39,864 nucleotides of DNA from an uncultured Lachnospiraceae bacterium (lineage in GTDB: Bacteria; Bacillota; Clostridia; Lachnospirales; Lachnospiraceae), in the NCBI GenBank assembly GCA_910577765.1, contig CAJTOV010000015.1, positions 1 through 39,864 on the forward strand. Reading direction: 5' to 3'. Of this stretch, positions 8,351 to 15,198 are shown piece after piece. Position numbers and translations under genes: made by a program. The stretch's first letter is position 1. Every line of letters starts with the position of its first letter. The notes under the pieces were generated by a model. That model was given only the letters and a program-made list of their open reading frames with translations, did no database searches and was not told the DNA's origin.

Positions 8351-8402
8351 AAGGCTATGGAAGCAGACTTGCCAGAAGGGAAGTTTTCTTCCATGGCTTT
8401 TT
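8351..8402 (+). promoter_or_regulatory. Terminator-like hairpin in the larB leader (attenuator or riboswitch candidate)
   Basis: GCTATGGAAG (8354-8363) pairs with CTTCCATGGC (8388-8397), including one G-U pair. It is followed at once by TTTTT (8398-8402). It lies between the promoter and larB, so as an intrinsic terminator it would gate the operon. I do not recognise a known riboswitch core in the 24-base loop or the 88 bases after it. The 254-base gap between the DUF3788 gene and larB holds nothing else that I can identify. Confidence 0.55.
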
Positions 8403-8489
8403 GTTGCTTGGAAGCCGGTATTCTTAAGATGCAGGCGTGTAAGTCTTACGGCCTGGTAAAGTGCCGGATGGGATAGAAAGGAAGACTGT

Positions 8490-9236
8490 ATGGAGACCAG
8501 AAACGTATTGGAACAGGTAAAGGCAGGGAAGATTTCCGTGGAGGAGGCAGAGCGCTTCTTTAAGAAGCTTCCTTATGAAGAGTATGGATTTGCCAAGCTG
8601 GATTCCCACCGGGAGATCCGGTCCGGGTTCCCGGAAGTGATTTACTGCAGCGGCAAGCCGGATGACTATCTGGTGTCCATTTACCAGCGGATGCTGGAGG
8701 CCAACGGAGAGGTCTTCGGGACCCGGGCCGATGAGCACCAGTATCATCTGGTAAAGCAGGCCCTGCCCGGGATTGCCTATGATCCGGTTTCCCGGATCTT
8801 AAAGCAGGAAAAGCCGGATAAAGTGCGGACCGGGCGGATCGTGGTGTGTACCGCCGGGACCGCCGATATCCCGGTGGCAGAGGAGGCAGCCCAGACGGCG
8901 GAATATTTCGGCAGCCAGGTGGAACGGGTCTATGATGTGGGAGTCAGCGGCCTTCACAGGCTTCTTGCCAGACTGGATGTGCTCCAGGAGGCCAACTGCG
9001 TGGTGGCGGTAGCCGGTATGGAGGGGGCTCTGGCCAGTGTCATCGGCGGCCTGGTCAGCAATCCGGTGATTGCGGTGCCTACTTCCGTAGGCTATGGGGC
9101 CAGTATGCATGGTCTGTCGGCACTTCTGACCATGATCAATTCCTGTGCCAACGGAATTGCCGTGGTGAATATTGACAATGGCTATGGGGCCGGGTACATG
9201 GCTACCCAGATCAACCGGCTGGCAGAGCGGAAATAG
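8490..9236 (+). CDS. larB: LarB, NaAD carboxylase/hydrolase of nickel-pincer cofactor synthesis
   Basis: This 248-residue LarB carboxylates the pyridinium ring of nicotinic acid adenine dinucleotide and releases AMP, the first step to the nickel-pincer nucleotide (NPN). The C-terminal half is related to the PurE/AIR carboxylase fold: IVVCTAGTADIPVAEEA, VVAVAGMEGALASVIGGL and VIAVPTSVGYGAS are all characteristic LarB blocks. The N-terminus (VLEQVKAGKISVEEAE) is the usual helical lead. GAAAGGAAG lies before the ATG. It is followed after 17 bases by larE and then larC, the full cofactor assembly set. The product cofactor serves LarA-type racemases/epimerases, none of which is encoded in this window. 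Confidence 0.93.
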   Translation: METRNVLEQVKAGKISVEEAERFFKKLPYEEYGFAKLDSHREIRSGFPEVIYCSGKPDDYLVSIYQRMLEANGEVFGTRADEHQYHLVKQALPGIAYDPVSRILKQEKPDKVRTGRIVVCTAGTADIPVAEEAAQTAEYFGSQVERVYDVGVSGLHRLLARLDVLQEANCVVAVAGMEGALASVIGGLVSNPVIAVPTSVGYGASMHGLSALLTMINSCANGIAVVNIDNGYGAGYMATQINRLAERK

Positions 9237-9253
9237 CATGGAGAAAGGAGCAT

Positions 9254-10117
9254 ATGGTGGAACAGTCTGGAAAAGCCGTGGAGAACCGGCCGGAGGAAGC
9301 CGGAATTTCCTATGAAGATAAGAAGCAGAAGCTTTGCGGGATTATGGATGCCTGGGCGGCAGGGGATGTGGCGGTGGCATTTTCCGGCGGTGTGGACAGC
9401 AGCCTTTTGCTGAAGCTGGCCGCGGAATACGGAAGACAGCACGGGACCAGGGTGTATGCCCTGACTGCCAGTACAAGGCTGCATCCGGCCTGCGATCTTC
9501 TGGTGGCGAAAGCAGTGGCCGCAGAGACCGGGGCGGTTCATGTGGTCCTGGAGCTGGACGAGCTTTCGGAGGCAGATATTGACAGGAATCCGGTGGACCG
9601 GTGTTACCGTTGTAAGAAGTATATTTTCCGCTCCATGCTGGAGGCGGTGAAGGTCTATGGAATCGGAACGGTGCTGGAGGGGACCAACCTGGATGATACC
9701 AGGGTGTACCGTCCCGGCATCCGGGCCTTAAGGGAGCTGGGGATGGAAAGTCCCCTGATGAAGGCCGGGTTCACCAAGGCGGATGTGCGGAGAATGGCAG
9801 CAGAACAGGGCATCTCCGTGGCCGCCCGTCCGTCCACCCCCTGCCTGGCCACCCGCTTCCCCTATGGGACGGAGCTGACAGCCGGGAAGCTGGAAACCGT
9901 GGAGCAGGGGGAAGCGTTCCTCCGGTCCCTGGGGCTTGGCAATGTAAGGCTGCGGGTCCATGGGGATGTGGCCAGGGTCGAAGTGGACGGGGCGGACATG
10001 GCAGGACTGGTAGAGAGGCGGGACCAGGTGGTAACCTGTTTAAAGAAGCTGGGATACAGCTATGTGACCCTGGACCTGGAAGGATTCCGGTCCGGCAGTA
10101 TGGACCAGGGGATCTAG
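9254..10117 (+). CDS. larE: LarE, ATP-dependent sulfur insertase for nickel-pincer cofactor
   Basis: This 287-residue PP-loop enzyme adenylylates the carboxylated nicotinate and inserts sulfur. The PP-loop motif SGGVDSS is at residues 44-50. Cysteines of interest are C117 and C120 (DRCYRC) and C197 in STPCLATRFPYG, the region where LarE carries either a sacrificial cysteine or an Fe-S-binding cysteine. Having three such cysteines suggests, but does not prove, the catalytic [4Fe-4S] version. The ATG has AAGGAG only about 3 nt upstream; a GTG one codon later would have better spacing. It lies 17 bases behind larB. Confidence 0.92.
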   Translation: MVEQSGKAVENRPEEAGISYEDKKQKLCGIMDAWAAGDVAVAFSGGVDSSLLLKLAAEYGRQHGTRVYALTASTRLHPACDLLVAKAVAAETGAVHVVLELDELSEADIDRNPVDRCYRCKKYIFRSMLEAVKVYGIGTVLEGTNLDDTRVYRPGIRALRELGMESPLMKAGFTKADVRRMAAEQGISVAARPSTPCLATRFPYGTELTAGKLETVEQGEAFLRSLGLGNVRLRVHGDVARVEVDGADMAGLVERRDQVVTCLKKLGYSYVTLDLEGFRSGSMDQGI

Positions 10118-10126
10118 TACATCGTT

Positions 10127-10270
10127 GCATTAATCCCGAAGTAAATAGTGCTTGATATTCGTGTCAGCTGTGCGTCTGCGAAGCGACGGCGTAGTGGGAC
10201 CTGCGGCTAGCTTCGCAGGCATGCAGATGGCGTAGGCAGCGGGTGCTTTATTCACTGGAATTCCGGTTCC
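10127..10270. other. Structured non-coding block between larE and larC
   Basis: The 211-base gap between larE and larC contains an unusual symmetric stretch. CTGCGAAGC (about 10175-10183) is the reverse complement of GCTTCGCAG (about 10210-10218). CCTGCG and CGCAGG nest inside, and imperfect ends related to AATAGTGC and GTGCTTTATT flank it. It looks like a mobile palindromic element or a structured RNA, not a gene. Only one copy occurs in the window. It separates larC from the tightly packed larB-larE pair. Confidence 0.4.
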
Positions 10271-10328
10271 CGGGCAGGAACAGTGGGACACCGGGGGTAC
10301 ATGGGACAGAAAGAGAGGAAAATTGACA

Positions 10329-11690
10329 ATGGGAAAAACGTTATATCTGGAATGCAATTCGGGAATCAGCGGGGACATGACCGTGGCGGCGCTGCTGGAT
10401 CTGGGGGCTGACTGGGATGTGCTGAAGGCAGTCCTGGACAGCATCCCGGCCCATGGATTCTCAGTGGAGAAAAGCCGGGTGAAAAAGGCCGGGATTGACT
10501 GTATGGATTTCCATGTGATCCTGGACCGGGAGCATGAGAACCATGACCATGATATGGAGTACCTGCATGGACATGATCACGGCCACAGCCATGACCATGC
10601 CCACAGTCATGACCATGCCCACGATCACGGCCATGACCATGCCCACAGCCACGATGACGGCCACGGCCATGCCCACACCCACCGGGGGCTTGCGGAGATC
10701 ACGGATATTCTGGACCGGACAGCCATGACGGAGGGGGCCAGGACTCTGGCCAAAAAGATTTTCCGGATTCTGGCGGAGTCGGAGGCCAGGGCCCATGCAG
10801 TGCCCCTGGACCAGGTGCATTTTCACGAGGTGGGGGCCATTGACTCCATTGTGGACATTGTGGCCGTGGCAGTCTGCGTGGACAATCTGGGGATTGACCA
10901 GGTGATTGTACCGAAGCTGTGCGAGGGATGCGGAACCGTCCGGTGCCAGCATGGGATTCTGCCGGTGCCGGTGCCTGCGGTGGCCAATATTCTGGAGGCT
11001 TACGGGCTTCCGGTGGAATTCACCTCCGTTCAGGGAGAACTGGTGACTCCTACCGGAGCCGCCATTGTGGCAGCACTGATGACGGGGAGCCGGATGCCGG
11101 ACCGGTTCCGCCTGGTAAAGACCGGGCTGGGAGCCGGCAAGCGGCAGTATGAACGGCCCAGCATCCTCCGGGCCATGATGGTGGAGGAAAACGGCGGGGA
11201 ACGGGATGTGGTCTGGAAGCTGGAAAGCGATATTGACGACTGTACCGGCGAGACCCTGGGTTATGTGATGGAACAGCTCTTTGCGGCCGGCGCCCGTGAT
11301 GTTCACTATACGCCGGTATTTATGAAGAAAAACCGTCCCGCATGGCAGCTGAATGTGATCTGCACGGAAGCAGACTTAGAGACCATGGAGCATATCATCT
11401 TCCTGGAGACCACCACCATCGGCATCCGCCGGATGAAGGTGGAACGCTCCGTGCTGAAACGGGAGATCCGAAAGGCTGCCACAGAATTCGGCCAGGTAGA
11501 TGTGAAGGTGTGCCGGGTAGGAGAACAGGAGAAGTTCTATCCCGAGTATGAAAGTGTGGCCGCCATCAGCAGGGAAAAGGGGCTGCCTTACCGGACCGTG
11601 TACCAGGCGGCGGTGAATGGGGCAGTACTAGCTGCCGGCTGTCAGTCCTGCCATAGGCAACCAGGTTCTGCTCCTCCAGGGCCTGTTTGA
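10329..11690 (+). CDS. larC: LarC, nickel insertase for the pincer cofactor, with His-rich metal-binding segment
   Basis: This 453-residue LarC uses CTP to insert nickel into the pincer nucleotide. The N-terminal half opens with TLYLECNSGISGDMTVAALLDLGA. A His/Asp-rich segment (about residues 68-118, many H-D-H and H-S-H units) probably binds nickel. The second half has VHFHEVGAIDSIVDIV, GILPVPVPAVANIL and LVTPTGAAIVAAL, then the C-terminal FMKKNRPAWQLNVIC and TTTIGIRRM. In some lactobacilli LarC is made by programmed frameshifting from two ORFs; here it is one uninterrupted frame. ATG at 10329 is preferred to a TTG two codons earlier. Its last 125 bases overlap the convergent LysR gene, so the extreme C-terminus (QSCHRQPGSAPPGPV) may not be native. 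Confidence 0.92.
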   Translation: MGKTLYLECNSGISGDMTVAALLDLGADWDVLKAVLDSIPAHGFSVEKSRVKKAGIDCMDFHVILDREHENHDHDMEYLHGHDHGHSHDHAHSHDHAHDHGHDHAHSHDDGHGHAHTHRGLAEITDILDRTAMTEGARTLAKKIFRILAESEARAHAVPLDQVHFHEVGAIDSIVDIVAVAVCVDNLGIDQVIVPKLCEGCGTVRCQHGILPVPVPAVANILEAYGLPVEFTSVQGELVTPTGAAIVAALMTGSRMPDRFRLVKTGLGAGKRQYERPSILRAMMVEENGGERDVVWKLESDIDDCTGETLGYVMEQLFAAGARDVHYTPVFMKKNRPAWQLNVICTEADLETMEHIIFLETTTIGIRRMKVERSVLKREIRKAATEFGQVDVKVCRVGEQEKFYPEYESVAAISREKGLPYRTVYQAAVNGAVLAAGCQSCHRQPGSAPPGPV

Positions 11691-12567
11691 TGATTCCGAC
11701 AATCTCCATGGAAGCTTTTGCCTGGTAGTTATCCTCCTTGTAGGCGATCACATATTTACGGCTGGCATTGCGGCTGGCAAACCGGTAATAGGTGACTGAC
11801 CGGTCCCTGGGAATGCTGGACGGAAGGAAGCCAATGCCCAGGTTCTGGCGGACAAAGGCTTCGATGGTGGCAAGATTCAGGGTTTCGAAGTAAATATTGG
11901 GTCTGATTTCATATTCCTGGAAGATTCTGTCTGTAATCTGGCGGAATTTCTGCCCCTGCTTCATAAGGATGTAAGGTTCGTCCGCCAGAGCAGACAGATC
12001 AAGAAACGGCAGGGAAGAGGTCAGGGGGGACATGGACCGGGGCAAGGCCCGCTGATTATGGGCAGCCAGCAGTATCTCTTCTTCAAAAAGGACTTCATAA
12101 CGTAGATTTCTGGTAAGGATCGGAAAGGGAATGAGTGCAAAGTCCAGCTGGTTGCTGTCCAGTAATTTTTCCAGGTTAAAGGAGACATCCTCGGTAAGGC
12201 TGATATGGATACCTGGATAGTGGGAAGAGATATAGCTCATGATTATGGGCATTGTGTGGGTGCCATAATGATGGGGCACCCCCAGTTTGATGGTCATGTC
12301 ATGAATATTGGCAATGGATGCAATCCGGTTGCGCAGACGGCTGGTAATTTTTAAAATCTCTTTTCCTTCCTCCAGAAACAGTTCTCCTGCCACCGTAAGG
12401 GTCACCCGGTTATGCTCCCGGGTAAACAAGGGCAGCTTCAATTCTTCTTCCAGACGCTGGACAGCCTGGGTAAGTGCAGGCTGGCTCACATACAGTTCTT
12501 TTGCTGCACGGGAAAACGACCGGGTACGTGCAATGGCCTCTACATATTCAAAATCCCGTAATTTCAT
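11566..12567 (-). CDS. LysR-family regulator divergent from the organic-acid island
   Basis: This 333-residue LysR-type regulator has an N-terminal winged helix (MKLRDFEYVEAIARTRSFSR, then ELYVSQPALTQAVQRLEEEL) and a substrate-binding domain from about residue 90. GAGGGAG lies 8 nt before the ATG. LysR proteins usually end near residue 300; here about 30 odd residues (GRTDSRQLVLPHSPPPGTRS and beyond) are appended and overlap larC antisense, as if the original stop was lost. It is divergent from the lactonase gene and is the obvious candidate regulator of the downstream island, responding to the transported acid or an intermediate. A candidate LysR box lies in the divergent gap. Confidence 0.88.
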   Translation of the reverse strand: MKLRDFEYVEAIARTRSFSRAAKELYVSQPALTQAVQRLEEELKLPLFTREHNRVTLTVAGELFLEEGKEILKITSRLRNRIASIANIHDMTIKLGVPHHYGTHTMPIIMSYISSHYPGIHISLTEDVSFNLEKLLDSNQLDFALIPFPILTRNLRYEVLFEEEILLAAHNQRALPRSMSPLTSSLPFLDLSALADEPYILMKQGQKFRQITDRIFQEYEIRPNIYFETLNLATIEAFVRQNLGIGFLPSSIPRDRSVTYYRFASRNASRKYVIAYKEDNYQAKASMEIVGIIKQALEEQNLVAYGRTDSRQLVLPHSPPPGTRSGKAAPFPC

Positions 12568-12855
12568 TTAAAACGCTCCCTCTGTTCTCAGTTGGCAGCA
12601 GCCCGGAATGTGTCTGGACCGCTGCTTCAGTTTGTTCTGATAAATTCACCGCTTAATCTATAAGTGTTAGTTATAACGCAATTGTATATCAATATTTCCG
12701 AAAAAGCAAGAACTATGATAATTTAATAGATAGAAATCACTATCGTGCGACGATTTGGAAGGGACTCCCAGAGTTTCTCTGCATTTGCAGAAAAAGCATC
12801 TGGCAAAATCAGGCATGGTAAGATTCCGGGAGCACATTTGGGAAAGGAGAATATT
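12568..12855. promoter_or_regulatory. Divergent regulatory region with a LysR-box candidate
   Basis: The 288-base gap between the divergent LysR gene and the lactonase gene is AT-rich in its middle. It contains ATAA-N7-TTAT at 12660-12674, a T-N11-A dyad, immediately followed by the overlapping palindrome GTTATAAC (12670-12677). I could not pick a convincing sigma-A promoter for the lactonase gene. A weak TATGATAAT lies around 12713-12721 without a clear -35, which would fit an activator-dependent promoter. Confidence 0.45.
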
Positions 12856-13905
12856 ATGACAGTTGCATATGTGGGATGCCGCACGACCCGGGAACGTAAT
12901 GCCCGGGGAAAGGGAATCCGGGTCTACCGCATCCAGGAGGATGGAACATGGAGGGAAATCCAGACATTAAAAACCCTGGATAATCCGTCCTATCTGGCCT
13001 TTGATAACAAAAATGAATACCTGTATTCTGTTCATGGAGATTTGGATCATGTCACCAGCTACCGGATTGATCCTGGAACGGGTATACTTACACTTCTGAA
13101 CCAGATCCGGCTGGAAGGCGGAAAAAATCCGGTATTCATTACCAGTGACCGGACTAACCGGTATATGATCGTTGCCACGCTCCAGGGAGGGGCCCTGTAT
13201 GTGGTCAGACGAAAGGAAGACGGAACATTGGGAGATACAGTATGTGTACACCGTTTTCCGGGAACCGGGGGAGAAGGGGCCTGCCACGCCCACCAGTGTA
13301 TCTGGGACCGGAAAAAGGAATTTCTCTTTGTCCCCCAGCAGGGGAGAGGAACTGGTTATCCGGGGCTTACTGTATTGCGGTTCTGCCCGGAAACAGAGAC
13401 ACTGGAAGAGACGGATTATTTCCGGGCCCGGGAAGGTACAGAGCCGCGTCATGCAGCGGTTCATCCGGACAACCGGTTTGTTTACCTGGTCAATGAAAAA
13501 GACAATACGGTCACCAGCTTTGCCTTTGATGACAGAAGCGGAAAACTAAGGGCTTTGCAAACGGTGTCTGCGTTGCCGGAACATTACAGGGGGCAGGGGC
13601 AGGCCAGCGGAATTCTGGTTGATAAACATGGAAAATGGGTGGTGGAGTCCACCAGAATATTCGAAGCTATGACGGTTTTTAAAATTGATTCCCGGACAGG
13701 AACATTGAAAGCTGCTGATTATGTATCCTGCCAGGGCCGTACACCCCGTTTCATTACCTTTGGACCAGACGGGAATACATTTTATGCGGCCAATGAAGAC
13801 AGCGACACAATCATCGAATACCGGTTTGACTCTGTGGAAGGAACGCTGACTCCGTCCGGACGGAAAATCAGGACAGAGAGTCCGGTATGTCTGGTGTTTC
13901 GCTGA
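12856..13905 (+). CDS. Lactonase-family beta-propeller protein (6-phosphogluconolactonase/muconate cyclase-like)
   Basis: This 349-residue protein of the Pgl/YbhE lactonase family has a seven-bladed propeller. Repeated blade motifs include GIRVYRIQEDGTW, PSYLAFDNKNEYLYSVHGD, HAAVHPDNRFVYLVNE, FKIDSRTGTLKAADYVS and FITFGPDGNTFYAANEDSDTI. There is no signal peptide. I chose the ATG at 12856, which has AAAGGAG 7 nt upstream. An open frame back to 12745 lacks a site. Family members hydrolyse 6-phosphogluconolactone or are related to carboxymuconate-lactonizing enzymes. In this island a lactone or cyclic acid intermediate is more likely than phosphogluconolactone, but that is inference. It is the first gene after the divergent regulator. 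Confidence 0.85.
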   Translation: MTVAYVGCRTTRERNARGKGIRVYRIQEDGTWREIQTLKTLDNPSYLAFDNKNEYLYSVHGDLDHVTSYRIDPGTGILTLLNQIRLEGGKNPVFITSDRTNRYMIVATLQGGALYVVRRKEDGTLGDTVCVHRFPGTGGEGACHAHQCIWDRKKEFLFVPQQGRGTGYPGLTVLRFCPETETLEETDYFRAREGTEPRHAAVHPDNRFVYLVNEKDNTVTSFAFDDRSGKLRALQTVSALPEHYRGQGQASGILVDKHGKWVVESTRIFEAMTVFKIDSRTGTLKAADYVSCQGRTPRFITFGPDGNTFYAANEDSDTIIEYRFDSVEGTLTPSGRKIRTESPVCLVFR

Positions 13906-13955
13906 CAGGAAATGAATCATGGCTGGGCTTGTACGTGTATAACCGGTAACACCTG

Positions 13956-13968
13956 GTAACAGTTCAGA
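13956..13968 (+). repeat. Short remnant of the GTAACAGTTCAGA repeat
   Basis: GTAACAGTTCAGA matches the start of the window-end repeat (39798) and the copy at 24328. It is only 13 bases, so chance is possible but less likely given the other copies in gaps. Confidence 0.4.
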
Positions 13969-13996
13969 TAACCCTTGAACTGCTGAATACAAAATT

Positions 13997-14057
13997 AACA
14001 AAAGTTGTATTGAAAAACATATGAGTATAGTGTATAATGAGAAGCATAACAAAAGTT
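13997..14057 (+). promoter_or_regulatory. Promoter flanked by duplicated AACAAAAGTT operators
   Basis: TTGAAA (14010-14015) and TATAAT (14033-14038) are exactly 17 bases apart, an excellent sigma-A promoter for the DUF6282 gene. AACAAAAGTT occurs on both sides, at 13997-14006 and 14048-14057, 51 bases apart. The second lies within ATAAC-AAAA-GTTAT, a perfect 5-bp inverted repeat. One copy sits just upstream of the -35 and the other just after the predicted start, as expected for a regulator binding a pair of sites on one face of the helix. Confidence 0.65.
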
Positions 14058-14087
14058 ATTTAATATAACAAATGATAGGAGGCGTTC

Positions 14088-14963
14088 ATGGAAGAAAACC
14101 GTTTGAAAGGAGTCATTGATTTACATATCCATTCCGGTCCCGATCTCAGGGAGCGGAGGCTGGATGATCTACAGCTAATGGAGGCAGCAGTAGAACGGGG
14201 GATACGGGCCATTGTAATCAAATCCCATCATGTGCCTACGGTGGACCGGGCTGCACTTGTGAACCGGGTGAAACAGCAGCGGTACGGAGCTGCTTCGGAT
14301 TTCCAGATGTTTGGAGGAGTGGCGCTGAACCGCTTCATTGGAGGCATTAATCCGTGGGCCGTGGAAACTGCGTTAAAGCTTGGCGGAAAGATGGTCTGGA
14401 TGCCTACCATTACATCGGAGAATCATTGCAGGAAGGAGGGAAAGGACCAGGGGGTCGTCTGTGTGCGGGACGGGAAAATCGTGGATGCCTTAAAGACAGT
14501 GTTTACACTGATCCGCGATTTTGATGCGGTGCTGGAAACCGGACATATTTCTCCTGAGGAATGCTTTCTTGTGACGGAAGCCGCCAGGGATGCCGGTGTG
14601 AAGAAAATCGTGATTACCCACCCGGAATTCCACATGGTAGGCATGTCCCTGGAAGACCAGAAACGGATTGTCAGGGATTACGGTGTCCTGCTGGAGCGGG
14701 TGTACGCACAGCCTGTCGGAGGGGGAGTCTATAAGAAGAACCTTCCTGACAATGTGGCTGCCATGCGGGAGATTGGCTGCTGCCATTTCATTGTAGCTAC
14801 TGACGGAGGCCAGATGCAGAATCCCAAATGGTATGACACCATCAGAGAGTATGTGGATTATCTGTATGAAGCCGGTTTTTCCAGAGAGGAGATTGACTGG
14901 ATGACCCGGATCAATCCTGGAAACATGCTGGGAATTGCCGGAGAGCCAAAGAATTCCCAGTAA
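14088..14963 (+). CDS. DUF6282 family metal-dependent hydrolase (amidohydrolase-like)
   Basis: This 291-residue protein resembles DUF6282, TIM-barrel proteins related to the amidohydrolase/PHP-type metal hydrolases. Metal-site candidates are VIDLHIHSGPD near the N-terminus (H-x-H), IVIKSHHVPT, VLETGHISPEE, IVITHPEFHMVGM and VATDGGQMQNP near the C-terminus. These have the spacing expected of a mononuclear or binuclear site. It is probably cytosolic; no signal peptide is visible. AGGAGG lies 6-7 nt before the ATG. It opens the second transcript of the organic-acid island, just ahead of the MmgE/PrpD gene and the TRAP transporter. The reaction is unknown; opening a lactone or hydrolysing a cyclic or amide intermediate is plausible. 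Confidence 0.78.
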   Translation: MEENRLKGVIDLHIHSGPDLRERRLDDLQLMEAAVERGIRAIVIKSHHVPTVDRAALVNRVKQQRYGAASDFQMFGGVALNRFIGGINPWAVETALKLGGKMVWMPTITSENHCRKEGKDQGVVCVRDGKIVDALKTVFTLIRDFDAVLETGHISPEECFLVTEAARDAGVKKIVITHPEFHMVGMSLEDQKRIVRDYGVLLERVYAQPVGGGVYKKNLPDNVAAMREIGCCHFIVATDGGQMQNPKWYDTIREYVDYLYEAGFSREEIDWMTRINPGNMLGIAGEPKNSQ

Positions 14964-15034
14964 GCTCCGGGACCGCTGGCTCCTGCGGCAGTCGCGTATG
15001 CCTCCAGCTATGGAATGGTTGCTGCTCATGGGGA

Positions 15035-15066
15035 CATCTTCTTGTCCGGCTATGCCGGACAAGAAG
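15035..15066. repeat. Dispersed palindrome CTTCTTGTCCGGC, copy 1
   Basis: CTTCTTGTCCGGC (15038-15050) and GCCGGACAAGAAG (15054-15066) form a perfect 13-bp stem with a TAT loop. A second small hairpin (ATCGGG...CCCGAT) follows. The same element, in inverse orientation as judged by the flanks, is at 21101-21129, and a third copy is at 24279-24313. Confidence 0.85.
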
Positions 15067-15123
15067 CATCGGGAATCCGCCCGATATGGAATTCCTTTAT
15101 GGATGGTATGTGAAAATTGACAT

Positions 15124-15153
15124 TTGTACGGCCACAAGGGACGATTCTATAAT
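15124..15153 (+). promoter_or_regulatory. Candidate promoter for the MmgE/PrpD-TRAP genes
   Basis: TTGTAC (15124-15129) and TATAAT (15148-15153) are separated by 18 bases. A TTGACA at 15117-15122 is too far from this -10. Confidence 0.5.
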
Positions 15154-15198
15154 GAAATCAGAAAAAGTACAATGCAATCACATCATTTGGAGGGAAAA

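Noticed and set aside
10130..10444. A minus-strand 104-codon frame across the larE-larC gap
   Set aside because: It runs into the start of larC antisense, and the gap portion is explained by palindromic structure.
10535..10685. Short tandem units resembling a CRISPR-like or satellite array
   Set aside because: The units are in-frame CAT/GAC codons of the LarC His/Asp segment, with no constant repeats and unique spacers.
10461..11306. A 281-codon minus-strand frame opposite larC
   Set aside because: The Val/Met/Gly-rich repeat it contains is just the complement of the His-rich LarC segment.
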